A stretch of 64,000 nucleotides of DNA from Rhizophagus irregularis (taxonomy: Eukaryota > Glomeromycota > Glomeromycetes > Glomerales > Glomeraceae): positions 4,774,001 through 4,838,000 of the forward strand of contig NC_089441.1 of NCBI RefSeq assembly GCF_026210795.1, written 5' to 3'. Positions 45,448 through 58,170 of the stretch are shown one piece after another; the first letter of the stretch is position 1, and every line of letters starts with the position of its first letter. Below the pieces are notes generated by a model, which saw nothing but the letters and a program-made list of their open reading frames with translations, ran no database searches and was not told the origin of the DNA. The position numbers and the translations under genes were made by a program.

Positions 45448-45967
45448 CAAATATTGAAAATTTTGGTAAATCAATATAAAAATCACTTTGAAATACTCTC
45501 AAATTTAATTCTTTTAAATTTGATCCTTGTCGAATTATCATATGATAAATAACATTTATCAACTTTTTCACTCTAATATCTTGATATTTTGCTATATTAT
45601 ATCTTTCTGTTAATACTTTTCCATTGGTTGAATTAAGCCATGTTATAATATTTTGTTTAACAAATTCTTGATCAATTATTTTTATAAATTTTCCATATTC
45701 AAATAATGGTGTTCGATTCTCTGTTATATTTATTTGAAATGGTATTAATGTTGTTATTTCTTCTTTATCAAGACAATTAAGTAATGTATTGATTATTAAT
45801 GAATGTTTCGAATTCATAAAACTTGGTTTAAAAGGTCTTTCCCAAAGAATTGGAATCGCATATCTACAATAATTTCTATTAACAAATAAACATTTGTATA
45901 ATGTTTTATTATCAAGATATAAAAGTAATTCGTTTAAACATTCATCGGGTAATAAAATTTGTCGCAT
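44207..45967 (-). CDS. F-box protein with poly-Asn tracts
   Basis: 586 codons from ATG 45967 (MRQILLPDECLNELLLYLDN). F-box at ~1-45 with CLFVNRNYCRYAIPILWERP, the same signature as the neighbour at 40403. Two long Asn runs (~175-205) split by EEEEDD come from an ATT/ATC trinucleotide repeat at 45340-45450; a third Asn/Gly stretch is at ~460-475. Leu-rich repeats follow: LTKLENLEKLEFDNCEGFTY and CDLSLLKILHIQMD. It is probably an SCF ubiquitin-ligase adaptor. Divergence from the other F-box gene outside the F-box argues against a recent tandem duplication. Frames on the plus strand over the poly-Asn tract are shadows. Confidence 0.88.
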
Positions 45968-47430
45968 TTTTTTTTATTTTTATTTTATTTTTTTTTCGTT
46001 TCTTTTTTTTTTATTTTGAAAAGGAAAAAAAAATGAAAAGAAAGAAAAAAAGTAAATAAACAAATAAGTAAAAAAAAGGGGGGGGGATGCTTTTTTTTAA
46101 ACAAATGGAAGTGGCTCAGTCAAACTTACGCACAAAAAATCATGTGACACGTGAATCCCATAATGACTCTCCCGAAATGGCTTAGATTTAACCCATCATT
46201 AAGCCAATTAGATTAATCTTTGAATTTTCAGCCTTAAATGGGTTAGAATTAATTAACAAAATCATATCCTTAAAATCCATTTATAGTAAATAATTAAAAC
46301 ATATGATGAAATATTTCTAATTTGGCGTAAGTTTCAGACGCAGTTGGTTATGTAAATGCATTACATACAAGCGTAATTAAAAATAGTACTATATATAAAT
46401 AAGACCAATACGCCAAATATTTTATGTTATGTTATACACACCCTTGAACAAACTTTGACAAAACCTTTTTTTTTTTTTTTTGCGCCATTAAAAAATATGA
46501 ATGCCGTGAGCCGTGAGGATTAATGATTTTATTTAATGTAAATTGATTTATATAATTATATTTTATTAAATTTATTTTATTTGTGTTATTAATTATTTTC
46601 GTTTTATTAATAATTCAGCATATTGAAGTACTGTATTACGTTAAAAATATTTGACCAAAATCACAAATGTCCAAAAAATTTTGGATTCTCGTTATGTAGT
46701 AATCAATTCTTACAAGGATTATGTAATTTGATGTCATGATTGCGGTTGTTTTTATTTAGTGGAAAAGAAAACATAATATTGTTGCGATGTTGCCTTAATA
46801 CTTAATAGGCTATGACTTTTTACGCGATTGGTCATATTAACAAGGCATAACGTATCTAATGTATCATCTAATTAATTTAGGTTCTGCGTCACCAACTGTT
46901 GTAAACAATAACAACCGTTTTTGCTATTAGATTATCGCTAGTTTCTTTGTTAGAATATCTGATCACAGATGGATGTAGGTAATTGGTTGTATTGTAAGGA
47001 AGTATTAATTATATAGCATTTTAGCATTTACTTCTTTTTTTTCAAATCAAAAAGAGAATATAGAAATTCGCGTTCTAAAAAAGAATTAAAATTCAAATAT
47101 TTTTAGATATATCGGTATATATATATATTATATATATAAATCGTTGTTTAGAGAGTGTTTATTTTAAATTCCAAGCATCATAGAATACATTATATACAAG
47201 AATTGCGTAATATCTTTCTCAATATCAAAGAAATATTTATCTATCAAAAACAAAATAGTCTTGTTTCTAGGATCTATCCATTTTGTACACTGACTCATTT
47301 CCGTGGCAACAGCCAACGGCTTTCGACATGAGGCGTCCCTCCGGCCTTGGACCTTGAGGTCCCTTATTAGCCAACTCCAGAACATTCATAATATTATCAT
47401 ACACTAATTTTTCATCCATCTCAAGAGTAT
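45968..47430. other. Intergenic region with a weak inverted repeat
   Basis: AAACTTACGC (46122) and GCGTAAGTTT (46325) are an inverted pair about 200 bp apart. ATGTAAATGCATTACAT at 46351 is a palindrome. A short GC-rich island at 47260-47380 has frames without recognisable homology. No gene is claimed. Confidence 0.4.
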
Positions 47431-48503
47431 CTCGTGTGTTATTAAAATTTCATTAGTTTACGTTTATTATCTATTAGTTCAGTATTTAAGACAATAAAAT
47501 TGATACCATTTACATCTTGAAAAAGACACTTGCAAGTGAGGCTGACACGATCTCAATCTGGCGGGAATTGAATTATTATTGATCCTTGTGTTAATTCATA
47601 TATCTGATGATCTGAAAATAAAAGGTGGTCAAAATATTATTAAAAGTAGTTTTTATGAAGACTATATATATTAAATTCTAACCTTGTTTGGTGAATTGAA
47701 AATAATTCATTTTCAAGATCATAACAGGTTCGTAGTTCCCAATATCCGTTCAGCTTACCCAACAAGTGCTGTCTGATGACCGTTCTTCAAAACGAAAGAT
47801 TTTGGAACAGCATTCCTTTTTATTACATTCAATTTATGTTTAGTCTAAAATGCATCCAAATATTGTTAGACGCTGTTTCAGAACAAAAAGTTATTAAAAA
47901 TTTTCATATAGCCCTGGCAATTTAAGTGCGTTACATGGCTAATATTAAACTGATTTTACCAGAGTCGAGATTTTTTAACCTTGCATATACCCGATCTTTA
48001 TAAAGTGGAGTACGGCTAAAGAAGATCTTTTGAGCGTCTCTACGGCTAGATTCGATAGAACTTTCATTATGTCTTCATTATGGCTTCATTATGAATATCT
48101 TTGTACTTTTAGAAAAGGTTGGATAATATAATAGGATCATTAATAAAGAATAAATATATAATTAGCTTACTTAAAAGACTAACTGCCTGTTCACCAACAG
48201 AAATTACACTCTTTTATACTATCAAACAGTAATACAATTCTGGATAACCTCACCTTTGAGTAAATCGTAATTCTGTGAGAAAAGAATTTTCAAGCTCTTC
48301 CAGTAAGCTACAAGTATAGTATATTTATATAAATAAAAGTTTTCTCGCTTTTTTTCGCTATAAGAATACAAAGAAATAGATATATTTGCCTTACTGGGAC
48401 TTGATAATACTCGGAAGTTATTAGTAAAAAGACGAAAATCTGATCGATCAGATGATCGAAACTTGATTAATTGTCCGAACGTGCATGAAAAGAGTAGATC
48501 CAT
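47430..48503 (-). pseudogene. Possible decayed or intron-split gene, unrecognised
   Basis: Minus-strand segments with coding-like content: MDLLFSCTFGQLIKFRSSDR.. from ATG 48503 (93 codons); LLGKLNGYWELRTCYDLENE..LFSIHQT near 47790-47690, ending at an AGGTTAG donor-like site; and after an acceptor-like TTTTATTTTCAG at about 47615, ELTQGSIIIQFPPD and VSLTCKCLFQDVNGINFIVL. Stops and frame changes lie between. I do not recognise the protein. Either several exons of a real gene or a remnant. Confidence 0.25.
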
Positions 48504-50655
48504 AACGGGTTAAAAATCTCGATATGGAAGATGCTAATTTGGACTCTTGCATGAACTGATAATCAGCTCCCGATCATCAATTCTCACTTATATTAAACAA
48601 TGATTCATGAACGACCATTTTACTGATTTATGATGTGCTGATGTTCATTATGAATTATATCTTCTAATATCTTCGCGGTATAGTTCGCGATGCATGTGAC
48701 GAAAATCAGGAGCATATGATAATATCGGGTAAAAGTTAGGAAAAAAAAAACTGAAGCACGTGACAGCGACGATTTTCTCGGTGAATATAAAAATGCCAAT
48801 ATAACAAGATCAGAAAATATTTGAGCATCTAATTAAAACCCGGAAAATTTTACTAGCATTATAAAAAGTTACAATATAATTAAATAATTAAACGTCAAAT
48901 AGCCTAGTGATTTTAAACTGATTATACAAAGATTTGTTATTTCTTCGCTTTACTTGGCTTGTATGAAAAATCATCAAGAGAATATGGATCAACAGGCTAA
49001 TATTTATTGAGTACACGAGTAAAAATATTATTACAATTTGTTTAGAAGGGAGCCGTTCAAAATTCCGACAATTCAGAATCCCGCTACACAATCACAAACT
49101 CGACAAATAATTCATTAATTATCCCGACATTCATTATCCCGACATTCATTATCCCGACACTTACTATCCTGACACATTACTTTTTTTATAGACGTAATAT
49201 TATTGTAATATTTTGTAATAATTTTTAAGATATATCGCAAAAATTATAGTTTTATTGATATATATATGTATTAAAAATTAATAATTTTCTAATTTTAGCA
49301 AAATTTTATTATTTTTTTATTAATAGTTAATAATATAGTACATCGCAAAGATTAAGTAACAATTAATTAATATTTGCAAATATTGTTTATTGTAAAAATT
49401 ATTATATTCACACTTGACATTGGTTAGAATAATAAATAGTCCTAACTTCAAAAATAGAAAGTAAAACTATGACATTATGTAAAAATACAAATGTAAAATG
49501 AATTTTTATTGGTAACGCCGACCTATACTATAGCATAACCATACAGCGTGGATCAGGTGGACTAGTTCTAACTTTTATACTGGTTCCACACCTGGATTTT
49601 GATATTTCTTCTTATTATTTAACTTCTCCTTTTCATATTTAACCTTCCACACTTTTGTACTATCGTAACGATCACATTTCTCTAAAGTTAGAGTTACGGT
49701 CCGGATGAATTCGAAAGGGCACATTCTGGTAATTATACACGGATTTTTAATTAATAAAGATTAAATTTTTTTTTTATATATATTATAAGACTGCATCCCA
49801 ATGCACAATCTAGTAGTTAAAAAATTACCATTTAATACAAAATAAAAGAGAAAATAAAAACGGATTGATTTTATCGGATGAATTTCAATCCGTTTTAATT
49901 TTCTCTCTACTTTTATTTTTGAAGACATTTTTTTTTTATTATATTATGTATTGATGATATCTAAAAAAAAAAAATTCTTTTTATTGACTTAATATTCATA
50001 AAATGGCTGAAATGTGTTCTTATGTACCAATATGTATCTGCATTTTATTCTGCTTTCTTTAATAAAATAAAATAAATTAAATACAAATCATCCAATTAAA
50101 TTATTTTAGTGAATTTGATGTGAAACCCCGGAGGGTTCGTTGTATCAAGAGCTGACTGTATTGGAATTGAAAAATTTGAAAGTCTAAATGTACTTCCAGA
50201 ACATCATTGGCTATTACTTTATTTTTTTTAAAAAAAAAGAAAAGGAAGTGCTTATAATCTCACGAGCAGCAGTAGTCACGTGATAGATTTTACTAAACGA
50301 ATTTTTTTCGTACATGAAGTTTCACGTAAAAATAATTACAAAGTTTTGAATGCAGGCCAATATCTAAGAGGCTCCTGAGGTATATAATGACTAATAATGA
50401 AGAAAAGAGACAAAGCTCAAGAGCAAGAAAAAAAAGCCTTACAATCAACATTTCATCTGATCCCATTATATATTCCATGTGTATGCGCCAGATAATCTAA
50501 TAAAATTTAATGGGTCGGTATTAATAAAACCTATATTGTTCCTGTGATCATAGCAGGGGCCTGAATGTAGGAAGTTACAAGTATGTGACAGAAGTATTAA
50601 ATTGAAGCATTGAACGCGTTGGTAAATTAATTATATCGTTTTGTGTGGTGTTACG
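48504..50655. other. Intergenic DNA with a short tandem repeat and a pogo end
   Basis: 49103-49170 has about five units of ATTATCCCGACATTC type. GGGTTCGTTGTATCAAGAGCTGACTG followed by TA at 50133-50160 is a lone pogo-type terminus (compare 29896-29921); I found no partner end. Nothing else is supported. Confidence 0.45.
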
Positions 50656-50990
50656 GTTCAACCGCTTGCGTTTTCTTTTACGTCGATTCTTTTTTTGTAA
50701 CGTTCCCATTCCTTAAATAAAGTATTACGGGTTTCCATATCAATATATTTAAGTTCTAAAAGAGATATCGGATGACCATTCGTTACCTAAAAAAATAATG
50801 GAAAAGACTTTGATTTCTAAATCAGAAGTGAAAGAGGAATCACTATGTTCCTTTAATAAGTTGATGAGTGTTTTTCTTATCAGTTATATTTGGGAAGTAT
50901 CTCTTTAAGTTGTGCAAAGTGGGTCAGACATGTGTTATCTTCCGGGGTTGATTTGCACTTAGGACAGGGGACAGGGGAACGGTGAATTAT
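50656..50990 (-). pseudogene. Possible terminal exons of an unidentified gene or retroelement remnant
   Basis: On the minus strand, SPVPCPKCKSTPEDNTCLTH (near 50970-50880) has a C-x2-C start like the zinc-binding C-termini of some LINE reverse transcriptases. After a TTATTTTTTTAG acceptor-like site at about 50789, PISLLELKYIDMETRNTLFK..EWERYKKRIDVKENASG continues to TGA at 50659-50661. Frame continuity between the two was not established. Low confidence. Confidence 0.25.
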
Positions 50991-52429
50991 ATACTTAGGC
51001 ATATTTATTTTGTTATTTTGTGGTCACATGTCGAACTTGCTTATTTATCTTAATAAAAACCTTGCGTAAGCTATTATAAAATTTTTGACCTTTTCTGTTA
51101 CCTAATTATGCTACATGTTGCTCGGAATCATCGTTGAAATTTGCATGAACAAAGGATTTTTCCAATTCTGTTCATGTGTTTAGTAATGCACATTTACGGA
51201 CTTTTTAATTGATTCTGCCGAAATAATTATATGATTATGTATGATTCAGACAATAACTTCCAAGAGGTGGCTTAAAATATTATTAAATTATTTTCGTTAT
51301 CTAGGTTCGCACATAAATTTTAATAATACCAAATGAGTATTATCTCAAAATATTCTAACCATTATCTATTTTATTTGTAGTTACAATATTTGTTGGTAAA
51401 ACAGGCCATTTAATAGGGGTGATACATATCGGAATTACCGGAACAAGTTATCGATTCAATAATAAAGTCTTGGCTTGTTTATTTACATATAATTATTATA
51501 GCATTAGTGTGCCATAAACTCCGTGCAGAAAGCGTACGCAACTAATTCAACGACATTTCGGAACGTATCGAACAACTTTTTTTTTCGTAAGGTTTATCTG
51601 GTTTGGATATACAAATAATATATGCGTAACATCATGAAATCCATTTTTTAATTAAACAACACGTTGGAATTTGAAAGATGCCAAAATAAGTTTAAACTAT
51701 AAAGAGTAACGAAAATTCTAGAATGATAGATATTGATTGGCGTGCTTGTAGATCCATGAACATGGGACCCTTTTCATACCGAGTGTACAGTAAGTTAAAC
51801 CCATAATCTACCAAAATTTTTTGAAAAATGATATAATAAAAATTATCATTAAAAAACTTATTAACTCCTTTAAGGAAAATCATTTTGACGCTTTTTTTCC
51901 ATATTAAAAGTTTTTATTTATCAGACACCCTCTTTTGTACACTAAACACCTCCGGATTTACCCGAATTTGGTAAGATAGACATTGTCATTGATTTGAAGA
52001 TTGCATTTTATCTTTAGAGAATTTTCCATACACATACATCAGTATAATATTAAAATCGTAAAAATTTATCATACAATTCACCCAATTTGGTTGATCATTT
52101 ATACAGCCTACATGAGCAGTTTATAAACAAAGCCGTAATAAATATTTTGGAAATACCATATAATACGAAAGTTTTTAAGTAGCAATTTATCGTGAATCAC
52201 AAGCGATTGCGAAATTTCTGTTTTTCAAAAAAAAAATCATATCATCCGAGTAACACAATTTAAATTTGGCTTTGAATAAACCGGATTTTTAATGTAACGA
52301 TTCGATTGGTTTTTAGGATGCTGTAGACTGTAGTGCATGGCATTTTTTTTTTTCAAAAAACGGGAAAAAATGAATTAAAATAATTGATTTTCTTTTTCTC
52401 TTCTTTCCGTGAGTAGGAAACTTACAAAT
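50991..52429. other. Intergenic region upstream of the BTB-TLDc gene
   Basis: No supported gene. Composition is typical of the unique, gene-bearing part of the window. A CT-rich TTTCTTTTTCTCTTCTTTCC tract at 52389-52408 lies just before the BTB-TLDc start, a common fungal promoter feature (inference). Confidence 0.35.
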
Positions 52430-54103
52430 ATGTCACCATCATATATTAAACTTGAATCTGAAATATCTGAATCTTTTGGAAACCTGCTAGAAAATAAAAC
52501 GGAATCTAATGTTATTATTCATGTTGGAGAAGGTCATGACTTTAAAGAATTTCATGCGCATTCTATTATTTTACGTTGTAGATCCGAATATTTTGAATAC
52601 AAATTCTCTAATAAATTTATCGATATAAAAGAAAATGGAAAATATATAATTAAGGAGCCAAAGATTCTTCCTCAAGCTTTTGAGGTTATTCTAAAGTAAG
52701 TTGTTATAATTATTAATTTATATATAAATTAATGTAGTTCACGTGTTTATTATAAAATTGATTCTTTTTTTTTTTTTATTAGATATCTTTATACTGGTCA
52801 CATTAATTTTGATAAAAACTCTGGTCCCGTACTTTTAAATATTATATCCGCTTCTAATAAATTCATGTTGAAAAGATTAGTTATAATTACTGAAGACTTT
52901 ATAATTAAAAATCATCAAAGGTTCATACAAAGTGACCCGGTTGGAATTCTTCAAGTCATTCATTATTCTGAATTTATCGATAATTTACAAAAAATTTGTG
53001 TGAAAATAATATGTTCTAATCCTGAATTTTTGTTCGAATCTGATAAATTTATTAATCTTCCCGATTATTTATTGGAAACTATTCTAGAACGAGATGATTT
53101 AAATTTAAAAGAATCTGAAATTTGGGATATTTTAATTAATTGGGTATTAGCACAAAATATGAGGCAACAAGCATTTAATTTAAATCAAATCATCCCTGTT
53201 GGGACTATTCTTCGTAGATTTATTCATTTAATTGAATTTTTTGAAATATCATCTAATGATTACTTTCATAAACTTTCACGTTATGAAGATATTTTACCCC
53301 ACAAGCTAAGAGAAGATATTTTAAAATTTTATTTAAATACTAGATACGAACCAACTCCTACTATGCATATGCCGAGATGTTTAAAACCTCGACCTGATTC
53401 TACAATAATTAATCGAAGACATGTAACACTTTTTTCGAATTGGATTGATAGATGTAGTGGAAACATTACTCATAAATTTGATCTTATTTACAAAGCTAGT
53501 AGAGATGGTAGTACGCCTAAAGATTTTCATGCGAAATGTGACAATAAAGGGGCCGCTCTTATTGTAATAAAAATCAGTGATTCAGAAAAAATAGTTGGAG
53601 GATATAATCCACTTGGATGGGATTCAAGTGGTATTACTAAACCAGCAATGAATAGTTATATATTCAAATTTTCAGATAGAAGAAAACTTCAAACTGCAAA
53701 TATAAGTTATAGTAATGGTAATCCACAATCTATAATTTGTAATTCGGATATATTCGGTTTCAATGATCTATATAATTATAATTGTACTTGGATTGGTAGC
53801 AATCCATCTTCTTATCCTAAACTTGATGGTATACCAAAAGGTGTGTTTTATGTAGATGATTATGAAGTTTTTCAAGTTAAGAGAGAAACAACAATAGATA
53901 ATTCAAGAAGGGTTAGTCGATCAAGTCGAACTAGTCAAAGCTTGAAAATAAATGGTTCAACTAGAACTAGTCAGATTGAAACTGGATTATTGAATGGATT
54001 TAGTCAAGTTGAAAAAGAAAATCTTGGTAATGAAGTGGTCGATGAAAAACGTCTCAGTAGAGTATCTACATTTGTTAAAACTTTGTTTGGAAAGGACAAA
54101 TAA
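52430..54103 (+). CDS. BTB-BACK-TLDc domain protein, two exons
   Basis: Exon 1 52430-52695, 87-nt intron 52696-52782 (GTAAGT..TTATTAG), exon 2 52783-54103, giving 528 aa. ATG 52430 (MSPSYIKLESEI) is the first in frame. BTB/POZ at ~25-120 (SNVIIHVG..FKEFHAHSIILRCRSEYFEY; after the intron YLYTGHINFD). BACK-like helices at ~135-250 (FEISSNDYFHKLSRYEDILP). TLDc at ~285-460 (HKFDLIYKASRDGSTPKDFH, then KIVGGYNPLGWDS). The Ser/Arg-rich tail (RRVSRSSRTSQS) is low-complexity. BTB domains dimerise and recruit cullin-3 ubiquitin ligase; TLDc domains occur in oxidative-stress and V-ATPase-linked proteins. This triple architecture is strongly expanded in Rhizophagus, which supports the organism assignment. 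Confidence 0.92.
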
Positions 54104-55053
54104 AGATAATGAGTTTATTGTATATTTTATGAACAATGTTGCAAACATCATACGGCATATCATCACGGCATATCATCACATTTTTTTAAAAATAATTAAT
54201 TATGTATATATATATATATATTCATTTCAGTTTATAATTTTATTATGTACAGTATATTTTTTTATGTAAACGGTTGTGATCACAGATCACGTGAAATCGA
54301 AATTTATTTAGTCAATTTAAATGCAGTGAATGCAATATAATATAAATCATGTATTAAAAAAAGTTAATATGAACAACATAGTTGTTGGCTTAATTTCGTC
54401 AAGCTGGAATATTCAAGATTTTTGTTTTTATCTTAACATCTCCTCATTTTTTACCAAGTATTATATTCTATTCTATTTACTGCGTGCAATTGCATATCTC
54501 TATTATCTCTTGGCCCCATTATACAAATTTTAAATTGTATTTTAATAACATGAATTCATGTAAATTTGACCAGAATTATAGTTTTTAACCTGATATAGTA
54601 GAAATTATAGTAATAGGAATAAGAATAAGTAAGAAAAATGCAGTGAAAGCCATGATATATATTAGCTAATATGGGGTTAAGCAAAATATGTGACACAAAA
54701 TTAAACATTTTATTGGTTTATAGTATTATATATATAATTGAATATTATTGGTTAAAAAAGATCTTATTTAGGTAGAGTTATAAAACTAATATTAGTTAAT
54801 ATACAGACAAATCTCTATATAATGTACTAGTTCCTAGTATACTGATAATTTTCTGTACTAATAAATTTTATTGTTCTGTTTCATATCATTGATTCATGTA
54901 TAATAAAAAAACCATGTTATATTAATATTGTATATAATTTTGTAATGTTAAAATACTTCACTCTTCTATCTTTCCTATAGAAGTACTAAAATTTCAAACA
55001 TATTAGAATAGCATTCAATGGTACTAAAATACTATTAGGTATTTTAAGGAGCA
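54104..55053. other. Intergenic, AT-rich
   Basis: Includes a (TA)n stretch at 54202 and a pogo-like word CAGACAAATCTCTATATAATG at 54804 without a matching partner. The small frames here are noise. Confidence 0.4.
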
Positions 55054-56482
55054 TAGCAGGCTTTCGATTTTATTACACAAATTTTTTTGATTTTATCACG
55101 TAATATACAATTTCGATATGAAACATTGTTTAATTTTTTGAAAAATTCAGCATATTAATATATACTTAAATTCTATCAATATATATGTCCTATATTAAAT
55201 TTTAATTATACCAATTTTTACTAAAATCAGATTATTATTGGCTAACTTTTATATGTAACAACTTATTAATTTAACGTGATTAATACATTTTTTTGATATA
55301 AATGTTTGGCAAATTCAAAATTCTATATAATAATTATAACTCAAACTTTCCAAAGCAACTTGATATACTTGTATTTAAAATTTTACTGAATATGGATGTA
55401 AAATGAAGAACTTTAATATATATCATTGTGTAAAATTAAAATCAAACATAATTCTTATAAAAAAAATGCAAATAATTTAATTTACTTAGAAACTAGGCGG
55501 ATATTTTTATATTTACTTTAAAGAATAAACCAAGACTATCCAATAAATTAAAAATTACTTTAGTTGAATCATTGGTTGATGAATAAATACGTTCAACACA
55601 TTTATTCCTAATTATAAATTTAATTGTTAACATTTTTATATAGTGAATCAATTGGAAAGATCTTTGATTCCAAAATTAGAGTGTGATTTAATCTTTTAAA
55701 ATGTAAAATTATTTGTTTAGCCAATAATATACACACTGAGAAAATAATACTATATTACTAATATTACATCATAAAATTTCTTACTAATAAGTTATTTATA
55801 AGATTTTATATTTTATTTAAAGAAATGAAAAAAAGTTATTACTATTCAAGAAAATAAATAATAGATAGATCAGTTTTCAACAAAGAAAAATTATGTAATA
55901 ATTTATTATAAAATCCAAAAAATTTGTTTTTTAAGAAGTTGTTAAATATATGAAGAAAAAAGCTTCTTTAAAAGGGTTCTTCTATTATAAATTCAATAAA
56001 CATATAGTAGATTAAAAGACTTAAGTAATAAACAAACCTTTGAATATGTCTGTTTTCATTATTGTAAATAGATCTCATTTCTTTGTTTCTTCAGCTTATT
56101 ACAATTTGAAAGAAAACGTACTATACTTATTTTCATTTTATAAGAAGTTTTCAAGTATTTATAACTTCTGGATTCTGCCTTCAATAGCTGGATTCCTTTG
56201 TAATACATTTAAATATAACCTGATAAATCAATTTTTTTTATTGTTCTTCGCTATTAAATTTTTTGTAGCACAATTAAAATAAATTAATATAATTATCATA
56301 TGCTGATACATTTGATATTCAGCCAATAAAATACATATCTATATAACAAACAATTATGTCAGTGTTACGTCATTTAAAATTACTTGAAAACTTGATGATT
56401 TACTTAAATTTTATTGTTATTTAAGTAAAAATCACATTTACTAATCATTATGTGATTACTTGAAAATTGGAAAGCCTGCTAT
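55054..56482. mobile_element. Possible 1.4-kb TIR element
   Basis: ATAGCAGGCTTTCGATTTT at left pairs with ..AAAATTGGAAAGCCTGCTAT at right (about 14 matching terminal bases). The interior is AT-rich. It has an 80-codon frame (56040-56282, MNMSVFIIVNRSHFF) of hydrophobic, low-information sequence that I do not call a gene. The short terminal match makes this tentative. Confidence 0.4.
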
Positions 56483-56985
56483 CACAGGTCAAAAAGTGAA
56501 AAATTAGGCATCAATCAGTCACTCGATCACCAATCAGGTAGCTGATTGGTGACTGATTGGTGACTGATTGGTGACTGATTAGCATTTTCGCCAAATATTG
56601 TCACCAATCAGACAGTTTGCTAATTTTTAATTCAGTGATCAGAAGAGAATGAAATATAGCTCATTGGAATTATCTCAATAAGACAAATCTAATGGTAGTA
56701 AAATCGCATTTTTAGGATTAATACATAATGAGAAATTAAGTAAAATGTAAAAATAAAAATATATCATTTATATTTTATTTAATTTTTTATTAACTATTAA
56801 TTCTAGAAATATGATTTTACTATCATTAGATTCATCTTATTGAAACGATTCCAATGAGCTATATTTCATCCTTTTCTGATCACTAGATCAAAAGTTAGCA
56901 AACTACCTGATTGGTAACGGTATTTGGTGAAAATGCCAATTGGTGACTGATTGATACCTGATTTTTTACTCTTTAACCTATGATA
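56483..56985. mobile_element. ~500-bp MITE with ~180-bp TIRs
   Basis: The left arm CACAGGTCAAAAAGTGAAAA.. with GGCATCAATCAGTCAC, four tandem GATTGGTGACT units (56544-56580), TTAGC.., CAGTGATCAGAA and ATATAGCTCATTGGAAT is repeated inverted on the right (56815-56985). TGCTAT occurs just outside both ends (56477-56482 and 56986-56991). A half-copy is at 3071-3235. Confidence 0.85.
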
Positions 56986-56999
56986 TGCTATTTTAAGGA

Positions 57000-58170
57000 T
57001 AAAAAATCATTTTCAATACTTATCTTTTATTTATAATAATTTGTTATAAGATTTGTTACAAAAAAAATATATAAAAAATTAAGAAAGAAGAAAATAAGGG
57101 AAAATAAGAAAAAAAAATTAGGAAATAATAAATGTAATAGATAAAACAAATAAACTACTAAAAGAAATTTTTAAAGATGATTTCAGAAAAAAAAAGCTTT
57201 TATTTTACTTTTTTAGATTTATTATATTTATTACAATATATTATATATATTTTCAAAACATTTTCAATTATCTATATAAATTAATAAACTACTAATTTAT
57301 TTTTATTTTTTAATTAGTTTTGTAAATTTATTAAGTATATTTTCATATCTTTTATTCACTTAAAATCTAAGTAGAAGATATATCTTCTATTTATCTGAAA
57401 TACAAGTAAAAATTATAAACTTTTTATTTACTTAAAATCTGCATTTCTTAACATTAATTCAAATTCAAAATCTGCTTATCAAGATCCAAATTAAATTTTA
57501 TTTTATTTATTATAGGATATCTGAAAAATAATTGGGTACTATTTGTTATAAAATGACTTCACTTACTTCTAATAGAAGTATTTCAGATTTACTAGTAATT
57601 TTACCAACCTTTTCTGTCTTATAATTTTACCTTATATATAGTATGATCTTTTAAAATTATATTGAATTTTACCTTAAATTTTTAAAGACCTAAATTTTCT
57701 TTAAAAAATATTTAATCATTAAATAAAGTATTTTACAATAGTTTAAAATTTTTTTAAACATTCATTAAATTCTTATTAATAATATAAATTTTATTATTTT
57801 TATTACTATAAATAAATTTTAATATAAAAAAATACAATTATAAATTTGCAAATTATTAAAAATCCAGTGATCATATTTTGATAAATTTTATACCATTAGA
57901 ATCATCTCATTAAGACAATTCTAATGGTAGTAAAATTATCTTTTTAGATTTAATATTGACCAAGATAAGTTTTAATAAATTTTATTAATTAATTAAAGAA
58001 ATTAACTAGGTAACGCCTCAGGCGTTTTCACCTGATCATGTGATTTATTACGTAATCACCTGATTTAATTATTAAGCTTTCTGATTAACTATTTTGATTT
58101 CCCATGGTTCATAATTTATTTATTTCTTTTTCTTTTACTCTAACCTTTCTTACATTATAACTACCTAATA
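57000..58170. other. AT-rich spacer with one dispersed hairpin
   Basis: ACCATTAGAATCATCTCATT../..AATTCTAATGGTAGTAAAAT (57887-57932) is a copy of the hairpin motif found at 14.5-14.9 kb and 56.7-56.9 kb. Otherwise homopolymeric AT DNA, becoming less biased near 58000 (GGTAACGCCTCAGGCG) just before the MULE gene. Confidence 0.5.

Noticed and set aside
47164-47385. 73-codon minus-strand frame over a GC-rich island
   Set aside because: No recognisable homology; adjacent frames are equally open across the island.
54804-54850. Pogo-like terminus CAGACAAATCTCTATATAATG
   Set aside because: No inverted partner or TA-flanked second end was found, so an element cannot be defined.
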